This document shows, one piece after another, positions 1-6,642 of a stretch of DNA of 8,401 nt; positions within the stretch are counted from its first letter, which is position 1, and every line of letters begins with the position of its first letter. Source of the DNA: CAZFYZ01 sp964523735 (GTDB taxonomy: Bacteria > Armatimonadota > UBA5829); contig CAZFYZ010000150.1 of the NCBI GenBank assembly GCA_964523735.1, forward strand, positions 1 to 8,401, in the 5' to 3' direction. The notes under the pieces are model-generated. The model had not been told where the DNA came from. It saw only the letters and a program-made list of their open reading frames with translations, and searched no databases. A program made the position numbers and the translations under genes.

Positions 1-27
1 AAGCAACCTTATCCGCAACCCAGCAAT

Positions 28-55
28 GTGTACCACATCAATGGTAAGCCTACAC
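28..55. promoter_or_regulatory. Nested dyads upstream of the LacI-family gene, possible operator
   Basis: TACCA (31-35) and TGGTA (42-46) form a 5-bp inverted repeat with a 6-nt centre. GTGTA (28-32) and TACAC (51-55) form a second, wider dyad around it. The site lies about 30 bp upstream of the -35 box of the regulator's promoter, a possible place for autoregulation. LacI-family operators usually have a central CG, which is absent here, so assignment to this regulator is weak. Confidence 0.2.
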
Positions 56-74
56 ACTGAACACCCACGCCCGT

Positions 75-104
75 TTGACAGCGGTTCGGGGTCGGCTGTA
101 GAAT
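75..104 (+). promoter_or_regulatory. Sigma70-type promoter of the LacI-family regulator
   Basis: A perfect -35 hexamer TTGACA (75-80) is followed after 18 nt by TAGAAT (99-104), which matches the -10 consensus at five of six positions. Transcription would start near 111, giving a leader of about 60 nt before the ATG at 171. This is the best full -35/-10 pair I found in the window, and it lies directly upstream of a same-strand gene. Assignment is by consensus only. Confidence 0.55.
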
Positions 105-170
105 ATCAATGGCTGGGATCTTCACTTCTTGACCTCCAGGATTCAGGCGACTGGCCTTACTACGCGATCT

Positions 171-1187
171 ATGGCAACCACAGTATATGATATAGCACGA
201 GCTGCGGGAGTGGGACGAACCACGGTTCTGCGCGCGTTGTGGGACCGCGATGACATAAACCCAGAGACAAAGGCCCGCATAAGGAAGATCGCGGCGGAAC
301 TCAAGTACCGCCCGAACCACATCGCCCGCAGTCTGGTCACTGGACAGTCGAGCCTGGTGGGACTCGTCGCCTCCCCCACCACATACCTCTCATCGTTTGA
401 CGCTATCGAGACTATCGAGGCCGAACTGAGGAACGCCGGCTACACCATGATTCTCTCAAACTCCGGTGGCTACCCAGGTGGAGAGAGACGCTCACTGGAG
501 CAGTTCCTGGCAAATCGCGTGGCAGGCGTGGTGGCAGCCCCTGCCTCTTCCGGCGCTGAATTGCAGGCCTACGAAGAGATGCTGGAGGCCGGGGCGAAGA
601 TCGTTATAGTCGACAGGCTAGTCGAGAACCTTCCCGTTCCTCAGTTGATTGGCGATGACTACCGAGCGGCCAGGCTGGCAGCCGAGCATCTTATCTCACT
701 CGGGCACACGAGAATTGCCTATCTCGCGATCCCGCAGGTGTCCCATGCCGGCAGGGAGAGGGTCAGAGGCTTCCGGGACGCAGTGCGAGAGGCCGGACTC
801 GGCGAGGATCCTGCATCAATCATCGAGACTCCATTCGGTGAGCGTTGCGGCGAAGAGGCAACGCGCGAACTGCTCAATCGTAGGGACAGGCCGACAGCCA
901 TCATTGCTCGCCACGACGTCGTCGCCGCGGGGGCGATCCGTGCCATATATTCCGCAGGGCTTCGCGTGCCGGACGATATCAGCATCGTCGGCAACGGCGA
1001 CCTGTGGTGCAGCGACGTCCTCAGGCAGCCGCTCACGACTGTCAGGCATCCCATACACGAGATGGCGCAGATAGCAGTTGCCAAGCTACTGGCGATGCTG
1101 TCGGGCGAGCAGATCGAACCCACTGTTGAGGTCCTTGACGTGGATTTTGTGCTGAGGTCGTCCACCGCACCGCCGAAAGCGATCTGA
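171..1187 (+). CDS. LacI/GalR-family transcriptional regulator
   Basis: DNA-binding repressor of 338 residues, the usual length for the family. Residues 4-23 form the N-terminal helix-turn-helix (VYDIARAAGVGRTTV...), and 49-58 (NHIARSLVTG) are the hinge helix that enters the minor groove. From about residue 60 to 330 it is a periplasmic-binding-protein-like sensor domain, with landmarks VAGVV (117-121), DDYRAARLAAEHLISLGHTR (162-181) and VPDDISIVGNGD (267-278), where typical members have GFDD. The recognition helix reads GRTTVLRAL, with Leu where most members have Ser (TVSR), so its operator may be unusual. I chose ATG 171 because the family domain begins there. An in-frame TTG at 129 adds 14 residues with no family resemblance. 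No clear Shine-Dalgarno precedes 171. The gene converges on the GH36-like gene 42 nt downstream, whose control is its most likely job. The effector cannot be named from sequence, but a galactoside or related sugar is likely. Confidence 0.9.
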   Translation: MATTVYDIARAAGVGRTTVLRALWDRDDINPETKARIRKIAAELKYRPNHIARSLVTGQSSLVGLVASPTTYLSSFDAIETIEAELRNAGYTMILSNSGGYPGGERRSLEQFLANRVAGVVAAPASSGAELQAYEEMLEAGAKIVIVDRLVENLPVPQLIGDDYRAARLAAEHLISLGHTRIAYLAIPQVSHAGRERVRGFRDAVREAGLGEDPASIIETPFGERCGEEATRELLNRRDRPTAIIARHDVVAAGAIRAIYSAGLRVPDDISIVGNGDLWCSDVLRQPLTTVRHPIHEMAQIAVAKLLAMLSGEQIEPTVEVLDVDFVLRSSTAPPKAI

Positions 1188-1229
1188 TGAACCGGAGACC
1201 GAGACAGAGTCCGGACTTGCCCCGCTAGA

Positions 1230-3329
1230 TCAGGAAAGCTTGATATTAACCCCGATGTACTTGACCTCCAGCGGTAGAAGGTCGATCTCAGGAGCAGTGT
1301 CTGGAGCAAAGGAACCGAGCCGGACCCCTGCCTCCAGTCGCGACCAGTCGGCTAGCTCGTGACGCTTGTCGGCTGAAAGCTCCAGCTCGACCTCAGCCAA
1401 TGGAATCTTGACGGTCTGCTCCTCCCGAGTAGGATTCACAAGTATGATGAACCCCGAGCCGTCGATGATATGACCCTCGCCATCGACCTGCTTTCCATCT
1501 GGGAACCCTAGTACGTGCTGATACACGTCAAAGTAGCGCTCGAATCGTTTCCTGAACGCAAAGAGCTTCTTGAGGAAGTCCAGAAACTCGCGCGAAGCCT
1601 GCTTCAGATCAAACGATCCTCCCGCCTGCGCGAGTCCGTTGCCGATCATGCTCATCTCGGCGTGAATCAGCTCGCGCATCGATCGCTCGGCCAGGTTTGA
1701 ATGCCCAGCCTCGTGCCAGCCGACCCCGTACCAGCTCCCCCGGATCGCTTTGTAGGGATGCTCAAAGGTCATCTGGTAGATCTGCTGCCGCTGGATCAGT
1801 TCGCTCTGCACGATTGGGAACGAATAGGTATCTGATATCTGCTCCTGATCCACCCACGCGAGCCTGTGGTTGTCCAACGGCAGGCTGAAGCACGCGATCA
1901 GCAGATCGGGACGAGCCGCGTGAGCTGCGTCACATATCTCCGCAAGCCTGCGCCACGCGTTGGCCTGCAGCTCGGGCTGATCATTGTGGTCGTGGTTTAG
2001 GGCAGTGCATTCCGGGATGTTCCAGTCGTTGCCGTCCCAGTAGATCAGCCTCGCGTTGAACTCCGACGCCAACGCAGCGAAGCGCTCCTTCACGCAATCC
2101 GCATGCTCCGTCATCACGCAGATCGCGTTTGCGCCCGAACGTGGCGATGTTTTGCCGGGGACCAGATACTCGGGGTGCTCGGCCTCGATCTTCGACCGCC
2201 AATAACTCTGGCTGAACGGGTTCACCCAGAAAGCCAGGTCCAGCCCAGCGTCATCTCCCGCCCGGCGAGCGATCTCCGAGAGACCTTTCGGGAACTTCCG
2301 GGCGTCGACCTTGAGCGGGTAGTCCGCCTCCCAACCCAGGTCCAGATGGAGCACATCGTAGAAACCGGCCGTCTCGAGTAGCTCGAGCTGCTCGATCAGA
2401 TAATCGTGCGAGTAATCCGCCACCAGCGGCTTGTTACCCGGCAGAGTGACAAACCAGGTATTCCACTCAACAGGCAGCGTCTTTCCTGTGACCGCAAGCC
2501 AGTTCTCAGCCAGAAACTCGTTGTAGCGCTTGAACCCAAGTTCCGGCGGGCCGGCGTAGGCTCCAATAATCGCGCGTCCCGTCGTGAACCCTTGTGTTAC
2601 AGGGACACTCGCTTGTTCCTTCATGACGAGTCCAGTCGGACGGTGATACCGCTCTGAGCCGAGCAGCGACTTGGCAAAGAAGTAGAGCCCTTCACCGTAG
2701 CCCCAAAAGGTAACAACAGAGCGAGCGAGGTCGCCATAAATGAGCCGGCGCTGAGGTTCCGCAGTATTGACCTTGTCCGGTTCGCTGTGGACCTGGTCTT
2801 CGTGGCTCTCGGTCTGTCTCAGATAGCGTATCTGTGGCACAACGCCCTCGACCATCTCCTTGAGCTTGAGATCGTCTATGGTCACGCTGCGAATGCTCCA
2901 GCCTTCGATCTCGAACGGGTGGACTTGGACCCATTTGCTTATGAAGTCTTCGCTGGCGCCTGCTTCGTAGCACACCGACACGCGAAGCAGGCAATCAGCC
3001 AAGTCTGCCTCCAGCTTGGCTTCGAGAGTACGACGTGAGTCATCCCAGTGCGGGGTCTCATAGCCGACGCAGGTGAAGTCTTTCTGGTTCAGGATCACCT
3101 GCTGTCCGCCGCCGACAAGCTCAATCTCAAACTCGGAGTTGGTCTCGTCCAGATACTCTTCAGCGTGGGAGTTATTGACAAGGCTGGCTGTCGTGAGCCG
3201 CCCTGAGGTGGCGTAGATACGCCGGGTGAGCGCGCCGTTGCCTATCTCGAAGACAAACCCGCCCGGAATCTCCTGCGCAAATCCAGTTGCTGTATCCTTG
3301 CTCGTCACGAGTAGGTATTTGGCGCACAC
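1230..3329 (-). CDS. GH36-like (clan GH-D) alpha-galactosidase-type glycoside hydrolase
   Basis: A 699-residue cytoplasmic-looking glycosidase with no signal peptide. Residues 20-280 form an N-terminal beta-sandwich. The (beta/alpha)8 barrel begins near WNTWF (289-293) and includes VLHLDLGWEADYP (326-338), LAFWVNPF (365-372), HPEYLVPG (385-392), LIYWDGNDWN (428-437) and QISDTYSF (497-504). Residues 620-699 are a beta C-terminal domain. In GH36 the nucleophile is the Asp after Trp in the barrel-strand KWDxN motif and the acid/base is the Asp of an SD motif; here these would be D432 and D500. The Lys before WD is Tyr, and the region after SD departs from the usual SDNTD, so this is a divergent member whose linkage and sugar specificity are uncertain. 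The start is GTG at 3329, with GGAAGGA about 10 nt upstream; an in-frame GTG seven codons later is the alternative. The gene stands alone on its strand, convergent with the LacI-family gene and divergent from pirin. Hydrolysis of alpha-galactosides is the best guess. Confidence 0.82.
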   Translation of the reverse strand: MCAKYLLVTSKDTATGFAQEIPGGFVFEIGNGALTRRIYATSGRLTTASLVNNSHAEEYLDETNSEFEIELVGGGQQVILNQKDFTCVGYETPHWDDSRRTLEAKLEADLADCLLRVSVCYEAGASEDFISKWVQVHPFEIEGWSIRSVTIDDLKLKEMVEGVVPQIRYLRQTESHEDQVHSEPDKVNTAEPQRRLIYGDLARSVVTFWGYGEGLYFFAKSLLGSERYHRPTGLVMKEQASVPVTQGFTTGRAIIGAYAGPPELGFKRYNEFLAENWLAVTGKTLPVEWNTWFVTLPGNKPLVADYSHDYLIEQLELLETAGFYDVLHLDLGWEADYPLKVDARKFPKGLSEIARRAGDDAGLDLAFWVNPFSQSYWRSKIEAEHPEYLVPGKTSPRSGANAICVMTEHADCVKERFAALASEFNARLIYWDGNDWNIPECTALNHDHNDQPELQANAWRRLAEICDAAHAARPDLLIACFSLPLDNHRLAWVDQEQISDTYSFPIVQSELIQRQQIYQMTFEHPYKAIRGSWYGVGWHEAGHSNLAERSMRELIHAEMSMIGNGLAQAGGSFDLKQASREFLDFLKKLFAFRKRFERYFDVYQHVLGFPDGKQVDGEGHIIDGSGFIILVNPTREEQTVKIPLAEVELELSADKRHELADWSRLEAGVRLGSFAPDTAPEIDLLPLEVKYIGVNIKLS

Positions 3330-3352
3330 AGGCCCGATTTCCTTCCGTCTGG

Positions 3353-3376
3353 AGTGCGGTGCTTCAGCACGGCTCT
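3353..3376. promoter_or_regulatory. Imperfect 24-bp palindrome in the divergent intergenic region, candidate operator
   Basis: Nine of twelve symmetric positions pair around the centre at 3364/3365. The core is GTGC-TTCA-GCAC (3359-3370), flanked by GC/GC and AG/CT arms. It lies in the 118-bp gap between the GH36-like gene (start 3329, -) and pirin (start 3448, +), about 24 bp upstream of the GH36 start, so a bound repressor would block that gene. The centre is TC rather than the CG typical of LacI-family operators. It could instead be a hairpin in the transcribed leader. Confidence 0.3.
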
Positions 3377-3447
3377 GCAGTCGGGGGATTCATTGCCGCT
3401 TTGATCTGCCTGAGTTTGGGTAACAATGCTCGCAGGAGGACCTAACG

Positions 3448-4359
3448 ATGAGCCAGACTAGTCCAATCCAGAGACTCTACCGCAGCAAGCCGACCATCGA
3501 GGGCGCCGGCGTCCACCTCAAGCGAGCGTTCGGGAATGCCGAGCAGGGGCTCTTCGATCCGTTCCTGCTTCTGGACGACTTCCGCTCCGATACGCCGGAG
3601 CATTATCTGAAGGGCTTTCCCTGGCACCCCCACCGTGGGATCGAGACGATCACGTATGTGCTTGAGGGTAACGTCGAGCATGGCGACAGCCTGGGCAACA
3701 GCGGCACGATCACCCCGGGCGACGTCCAGTGGATGACCGCGGGCAGCGGAATCATCCATCAGGAAATGCCCAAGGGCGACAAGCACGGGCGGATGTATGG
3801 CTTCCAGCTCTGGGCGAATCTGCCGGCCTCGCACAAGATGATGGATCCGCGCTATCGCGACGTCCACAGCGATGACATACCGGTAGTTGCGCTCGAGGGC
3901 GGGACGGAGGTGCGGGTGATCTGTGGAACATTCCAGGACGTTCCCGGCCCCGTGCAAGACATCGTGACCGATCCTGAGTATCTGGACGTCAGTGTGCCCG
4001 CGCATTCACAGTTCATTCGAGCTACCAGGCCCGGCCACACAGTGCTTGCCTACGTGATCGGCGGTCGCGGCGAATTCTGTCAGGCGGACAACCCTCTGGG
4101 CTATGAAGCCTACGGCGCGAACTACTTCGACAGAGAACTCGACCCTCTGCTAGGCAACACCAGCCTCATTCTCTTCGGCGACGGCGATCAAATCAGCGTC
4201 AAGACAGCGGACGATCCGGTCCGCTTCCTTCTCGTCTCAGGTAAGCCCATAGGCGAGCCCATCGCGTGGTACGGCCCCATCGTGATGAACACCCGGGAGG
4301 AACTCGAAACCGCCTACTACGAGTTAAAGCAGGGGACGTTCATCAAACACGAACAGTAG
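3448..4359 (+). CDS. Pirin-family bicupin protein
   Basis: A 303-residue pirin, full length for the family. The N-terminal cupin holds the metal site: WHPHRGIET supplies H60 and H62, and GIIHQEMP supplies H104 and E106, matching the 3-His/1-Glu site of pirins that binds Fe or another divalent metal. The C-terminal cupin ends with the family signature PIGEPIAWYGPIVMNT (267-282). Bacterial pirins include enzymes with quercetin 2,3-dioxygenase activity and proteins that bind metabolic enzymes; which applies here cannot be told. The ATG is preceded by a strong Shine-Dalgarno AGGAGGA (3434-3440) with 7-nt spacing. The gene is divergent from the GH36-like gene. No convincing promoter is seen: TTGATC (3401-3406) and TAACAAT (3421-3427) are present but too closely spaced. 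A separate extended -10 promoter lies 12 nt after its stop. Confidence 0.95.
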   Translation: MSQTSPIQRLYRSKPTIEGAGVHLKRAFGNAEQGLFDPFLLLDDFRSDTPEHYLKGFPWHPHRGIETITYVLEGNVEHGDSLGNSGTITPGDVQWMTAGSGIIHQEMPKGDKHGRMYGFQLWANLPASHKMMDPRYRDVHSDDIPVVALEGGTEVRVICGTFQDVPGPVQDIVTDPEYLDVSVPAHSQFIRATRPGHTVLAYVIGGRGEFCQADNPLGYEAYGANYFDRELDPLLGNTSLILFGDGDQISVKTADDPVRFLLVSGKPIGEPIAWYGPIVMNTREELETAYYELKQGTFIKHEQ

Positions 4360-4368
4360 GCCGATTCC

Positions 4369-4377
4369 TGGTATAAT
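4369..4377 (+). promoter_or_regulatory. Extended -10 promoter of the YwbE-like gene
   Basis: TGG-TATAAT is a perfect -10 hexamer (4372-4377) with the TG extension at 4369-4370. No recognisable -35 lies 17 nt upstream, as is allowed for extended -10 promoters. Expected transcription start is near 4384, leaving a leader of about 25 nt that contains the Shine-Dalgarno. The same 11-nt string CTGGTATAATG recurs at 4611-4621. Confidence 0.65.
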
Positions 4378-4408
4378 GGGGGCGTCGACCCAAGAGGAGC
4401 CTGCCCGT

Positions 4409-4603
4409 ATGCCCGTACCCGCCAGAAACGAGATCACCCCTGGTCAACAGGTCTCGATTATCGAAAAGCAGAACCAGCCCACCGGCCTGCAGACGACCGG
4501 CACCGTATCCCGCATTCTCACCAAGAGCGCCTCGCACCCCCACGGCATCAAGGTCATGCTCACCGACGGCCGTGTTGGCCGAGTGCAGGAGATCGCGAAG
4601 TAG
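4409..4603 (+). CDS. ywbE: YwbE-family (DUF2196) small protein
   Basis: A 64-residue basic protein of the YwbE/DUF2196 family. Family hallmarks are ITPGQQVSIIEK near the N-terminus, then ILTKSASHPHGIKVML and DGRVGRVQEI at the C-terminus, together forming a small SH3/KOW-like beta fold. The family has no established function; a nucleic-acid or ribosome-related role has only been guessed from the fold and charge. I chose ATG 4409 because AGAGGAG (4393-4399) lies 9 nt upstream and homology begins there. An upstream in-frame ATG at 4376 lies partly inside the -10 box, so it would not be transcribed. It has its own extended -10 promoter and lies between pirin and cupin, though read-through from pirin is possible. 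Confidence 0.88.
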   Translation: MPVPARNEITPGQQVSIIEKQNQPTGLQTTGTVSRILTKSASHPHGIKVMLTDGRVGRVQEIAK

Positions 4604-4611
4604 ACTGTCTC

Positions 4612-4620
4612 TGGTATAAT
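4612..4620 (+). promoter_or_regulatory. Extended -10 promoter of the cupin gene
   Basis: TGG-TATAAT again, with the hexamer at 4615-4620 and TG at 4612-4613, beginning 9 nt after the YwbE-like stop codon. There is no clear -35. Expected start of transcription is near 4627, about 22 nt before the ATG at 4649. It is near-identical to the box at 4369-4377, which supports the same sigma factor and independent transcription of neighbouring small genes. Confidence 0.65.
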
Positions 4621-4648
4621 GACCTGACTCGACTGATGGGAGGCTGAC

Positions 4649-4978
4649 ATGCCCTTTCTTGAACTCAAAGACATCACTCAACACGAAGTCCTGCCAGGCT
4701 GCCGCGCCAGGTTCGTCCACGGCGACGATATGACCGTGTCCTACTGGAACATCGAGCCTGGAGCCGTGATCCCGGACCACGCGCACCCGCACGAGCAGAT
4801 CGGCTCGATCATAGAGGGCACTATGGAATTGACCGTGGCCGGCGAGATGAGGGTCGTCACGGCGGGGCACGTAGCCACGATTCCGTCCAACATCCCGCAC
4901 TCGGTCAAAGCCATCACAGAGTGCTATGTCATCGACGTGTTCTACCCCGTGAGGGAAGACTACCGGAAGATGGGGTAG
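4649..4978 (+). CDS. Small single-domain cupin protein
   Basis: A 109-residue cupin_2-type beta-barrel. Motif 1 is GAVIPDHAHPHEQIGSIIEG (38-57), with metal ligands H44 and H46 and probably Q50. Motif 2 (AGHVATIPSNIPHSV, 72-86) gives H84. The HxHxxxQ...H arrangement resembles small Mn/Fe-binding cupins. Such proteins are often placed as sugar- or aromatic-compound isomerases or dioxygenases, or small-ligand binders, and the sequence does not decide. GGGAGG (4638-4643) lies 5 nt upstream of ATG. It is the second cupin-superfamily protein within 1.5 kb, after pirin. A perfect hairpin starts at the base directly after its TAG stop codon, consistent with transcript end or protection. Confidence 0.9.
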   Translation: MPFLELKDITQHEVLPGCRARFVHGDDMTVSYWNIEPGAVIPDHAHPHEQIGSIIEGTMELTVAGEMRVVTAGHVATIPSNIPHSVKAITECYVIDVFYPVREDYRKMG

Positions 4979-5003
4979 GTTTCGGGACAAGATGTCCCGA
5001 AAC
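4979..5003. terminator. Perfect 11-bp-stem hairpin after the cupin gene (terminator-like, no U-tract)
   Basis: GTTTCGGGACA (4979-4989) pairs perfectly with TGTCCCGAAAC (4993-5003) around a 3-nt AGA loop. It starts at the base next to the cupin stop codon. The following sequence (AACGTCGTC) has no T-run, so it is not a textbook intrinsic terminator. It could be a U-less terminator, a 3' stabilising stem, or one copy of an interspersed palindromic repeat. It separates the cupin from the URO-D gene. Confidence 0.6.
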
Positions 5004-5040
5004 AACGTCGTCGGCTGCGCGCATACTTAGGGGGGAAGCT

Positions 5041-6054
5041 ATGCTCACTCATCTCGACCAAACCTGCATCAGACCAAGACCGGACTTCACTCAGTTCCGC
5101 AAGGTTCTCCTGCGTGACGGTGTGCCTGATTACGTACCTTTCTACGAACTCTTCGCAAACGAGGAGACCATGGAGGCGATTCTCGGAAGGCCGGTAACAG
5201 ACCGCGCTTCGACCATTGAGTTCTACAATCGGGCGGGCTACGATTACGTGCCGACTTGGCCAGGCTGCAACCTGGCTGGCGGCAGCCTCGTCGATAGAAG
5301 CACCGGATACCCTATCTCGGACTGGGGATCATTTGAGAGCTACCCCTGGCCCAAAGCGGAGTCGATCAGCTTTGCCGAATTCGAGCGGGTCGCGCCGGTG
5401 CTGCCGGAAGGCATGATGATGGTCGGGCAGACCGGAGGCATCTTCGAGAGCGCGGAAGTGCTCCTGGGCTACGAACAGCTCTGCCTTATGCTGATCGACG
5501 ACCCTGACCTGGTAGCGGCCGTCTTCGACCGGCTTGGCGAACTCTACGTGGCGATGTATCGGGGTATGGCTCAGATCGAGCAGGTGGGAGCACTCGTCAT
5601 TAGCGACGACATGGGCTTCAAGACTCAGACCATGATCAGCCCGGACGACCTCAGGCGCTACGTTCTGCCTTGGCACGCGAAGCTCGCAGCCATCGCCCAC
5701 GAAGCCGATAAGCCGTGCATACTCCACTCATGCGGTCAGCTCTCAGCGATCATGGGTGACATCATCGACGTGGTGAAGATCGACGCCAAGCATTCCTATG
5801 AGGACGCTATCTTGCCTGTCACGGAGTTCAAGAAGCAGTATGGTGACAGGATCGCTGTCCTCGGCGGCTTCGACCTCGATAGACTATGCCGAAGCACCGA
5901 AGACGAAGTGCGGGCATACACGCGAGTGCTGATCGAGAAATGCGGCACGTCCGGCGGCTATGCCCTCGGCACCGGCAACAGCGTGCCGCCGTATGTACCG
6001 GTGCAGAACTACCTGGCGATGCTCGACGAAGGTTGGCGTATCTCGAGGTTGTAG
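5041..6054 (+). CDS. Uroporphyrinogen decarboxylase (URO-D) superfamily protein, MtaA/CmuA-like branch, not HemE
   Basis: A 337-residue (beta/alpha)8 barrel of the URO-D superfamily. Landmarks are ISDDMGFKTQTMISPDDLRR (187-206), CILHSCGQL (226-234), a DIIDVVKIDAKHSYED stretch (240-255), YGDRIAVLGGFDLDRL (267-282) and GGYALGTGNSVPPYVP (305-320). Cobamide:thiol methyltransferases of this superfamily (MtaA, MtbA, CmuA C-domain) bind zinc with HxC plus a distal Cys. Here HSC (H229, C231) is kept, but the distal position near GTGNS is Asn. The arginine-rich N-terminal region of true HemE is missing. The substrate is unknown; methyl transfer or demethylation is possible. The start is ATG 5041, with a G-rich ribosome site (from 5030) just upstream. 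A longer in-frame start at 4921 would run back through the cupin gene and the hairpin, so it is rejected. No corrinoid protein lies nearby. Confidence 0.85.
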   Translation: MLTHLDQTCIRPRPDFTQFRKVLLRDGVPDYVPFYELFANEETMEAILGRPVTDRASTIEFYNRAGYDYVPTWPGCNLAGGSLVDRSTGYPISDWGSFESYPWPKAESISFAEFERVAPVLPEGMMMVGQTGGIFESAEVLLGYEQLCLMLIDDPDLVAAVFDRLGELYVAMYRGMAQIEQVGALVISDDMGFKTQTMISPDDLRRYVLPWHAKLAAIAHEADKPCILHSCGQLSAIMGDIIDVVKIDAKHSYEDAILPVTEFKKQYGDRIAVLGGFDLDRLCRSTEDEVRAYTRVLIEKCGTSGGYALGTGNSVPPYVPVQNYLAMLDEGWRISRL

Positions 6055-6079
6055 ACGGCGTCTCTGACGCCGAGGCTAC
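6051..6079. terminator. Hairpin at a convergent gene junction (possible bidirectional terminator)
   Basis: CGGCGTC (6056-6062) pairs with GACGCCG (6066-6072) around a TCT loop. Outer arms GTAG (6051-6054) and CTAC (6076-6079) add 4 bp across a small internal loop. It occupies the 21-nt gap and both stop codons between the URO-D gene (+) and the methyltransferase-like gene (-). Convergent placement suits a shared terminator. Neither side has a T-run, so the stop mechanism is uncertain. Confidence 0.5.
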
Positions 6080-6642
6080 GGCTTGCGCGCCACAAACAGA
6101 ACCCTGTGCTGGGTATCCCTGATGCCGCGATCGGTGGTGAGTTTGCGCTCGACTTCCCGAACAAACACTGCATCGCCGTCGGGGTCGAAGTCTGGGACGA
6201 TCGAGTTGGCGGCCAGGTCCTCGGCGTACAGCGCGAGGTCAGAGCAATACGATGCGCCATAGTACTCGGCAAATGAGATCAGCTCCAGCCCGGCTTCGGC
6301 CAGCCGCTCCGGCACTGCAAACCTCAAGGGCTTGACGGGAGGCCAGTTGCGACCGCGGCCGAAGATCTCCTGAAGCTCGATGCGGTGAGATTCTCCCGCG
6401 GACAGCCCTATGTAGATGCCATCCGGGGAGAGCACCCGCGCTGCTTCTTTGAGAGCATCATCGTCGCTTGCCGTCGCGGCTGACGAATAAAGGAGGTCGA
6501 AAGCCTTGTCTTCAGCGCGTAGCGGCAGTTCGTCCATCTGGAGAGCCCGCTTTGAAGTGGCCTTGTAGCTCTCAAGCAGCTTCGTGAAGTCCTCGTATGG
6601 ATCGCCCGCATCCCATTCAACCTGCCAATCGCGCCCGTTCAC
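6076..6642 (-). CDS. Short class I methyltransferase-like protein lacking SAM motif I
   Basis: A 188-residue protein resembling the middle and C-terminal part of a Rossmann-fold SAM-dependent methyltransferase. LQMDELPLRAEDKAFDLLYS (34-53) looks like the acidic-loop and motif IV region, and ALKEAARVLSPDGIYIGLS (63-81) like the post-motif helix and strand. RGIRDTQHRVLFVARKP (172-188) is a typical terminal strand. The glycine-rich LDxGxGxG motif I that binds SAM is absent: only about 30 residues precede the acidic loop. It is therefore an N-terminally shortened or catalytically changed homologue. I chose GTG 6642 because it overlaps the transporter stop by one base (TAGTG), a usual sign of translational coupling. 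An upstream in-frame ATG at 6714 lies well inside the transporter gene and adds only low-complexity residues. It may be a genuine shortened family or a decayed remnant kept in the operon. Confidence 0.6.
   Translation of the reverse strand: MNGRDWQVEWDAGDPYEDFTKLLESYKATSKRALQMDELPLRAEDKAFDLLYSSAATASDDDALKEAARVLSPDGIYIGLSAGESHRIELQEIFGRGRNWPPVKPLRFAVPERLAEAGLELISFAEYYGASYCSDLALYAEDLAANSIVPDFDPDGDAVFVREVERKLTTDRGIRDTQHRVLFVARKP

Noticed and set aside
129..170. TTG start adding 14 residues to the LacI-family regulator
   Set aside because: Family homology begins exactly at ATG 171 and the extra residues resemble nothing in the family; the TTG has no ribosome site either.
1188..1229. Possible bidirectional terminator between the LacI-family and GH36-like genes
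   Set aside because: Only a 5-bp CCGGA/TCCGG stem with a 13-nt loop is found, and no T-run; too weak to call.
719..1309. Long antisense open frame over the regulator
   Set aside because: It is a frame shadow of a clear family gene, with Ser/Arg-rich composition and no domain.
3442..4005. Antisense open frame over pirin
   Set aside because: His/Arg/Val-rich shadow of a well-supported pirin gene.
4376..4408. Upstream ATG for the YwbE-like gene
   Set aside because: This ATG overlaps the TATAAT box and lies upstream of the expected transcription start; ATG 4409 has a good ribosome site.
4343..5005. Antisense open frame spanning the YwbE and cupin genes
   Set aside because: It overlaps two recognisable genes with their own promoters and ribosome sites; the composition looks like a shadow.
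4921..5040. Longer start for the URO-D protein inside the cupin gene
   Set aside because: It reads through the cupin in another frame and across a strong hairpin; family similarity starts after ATG 5041.
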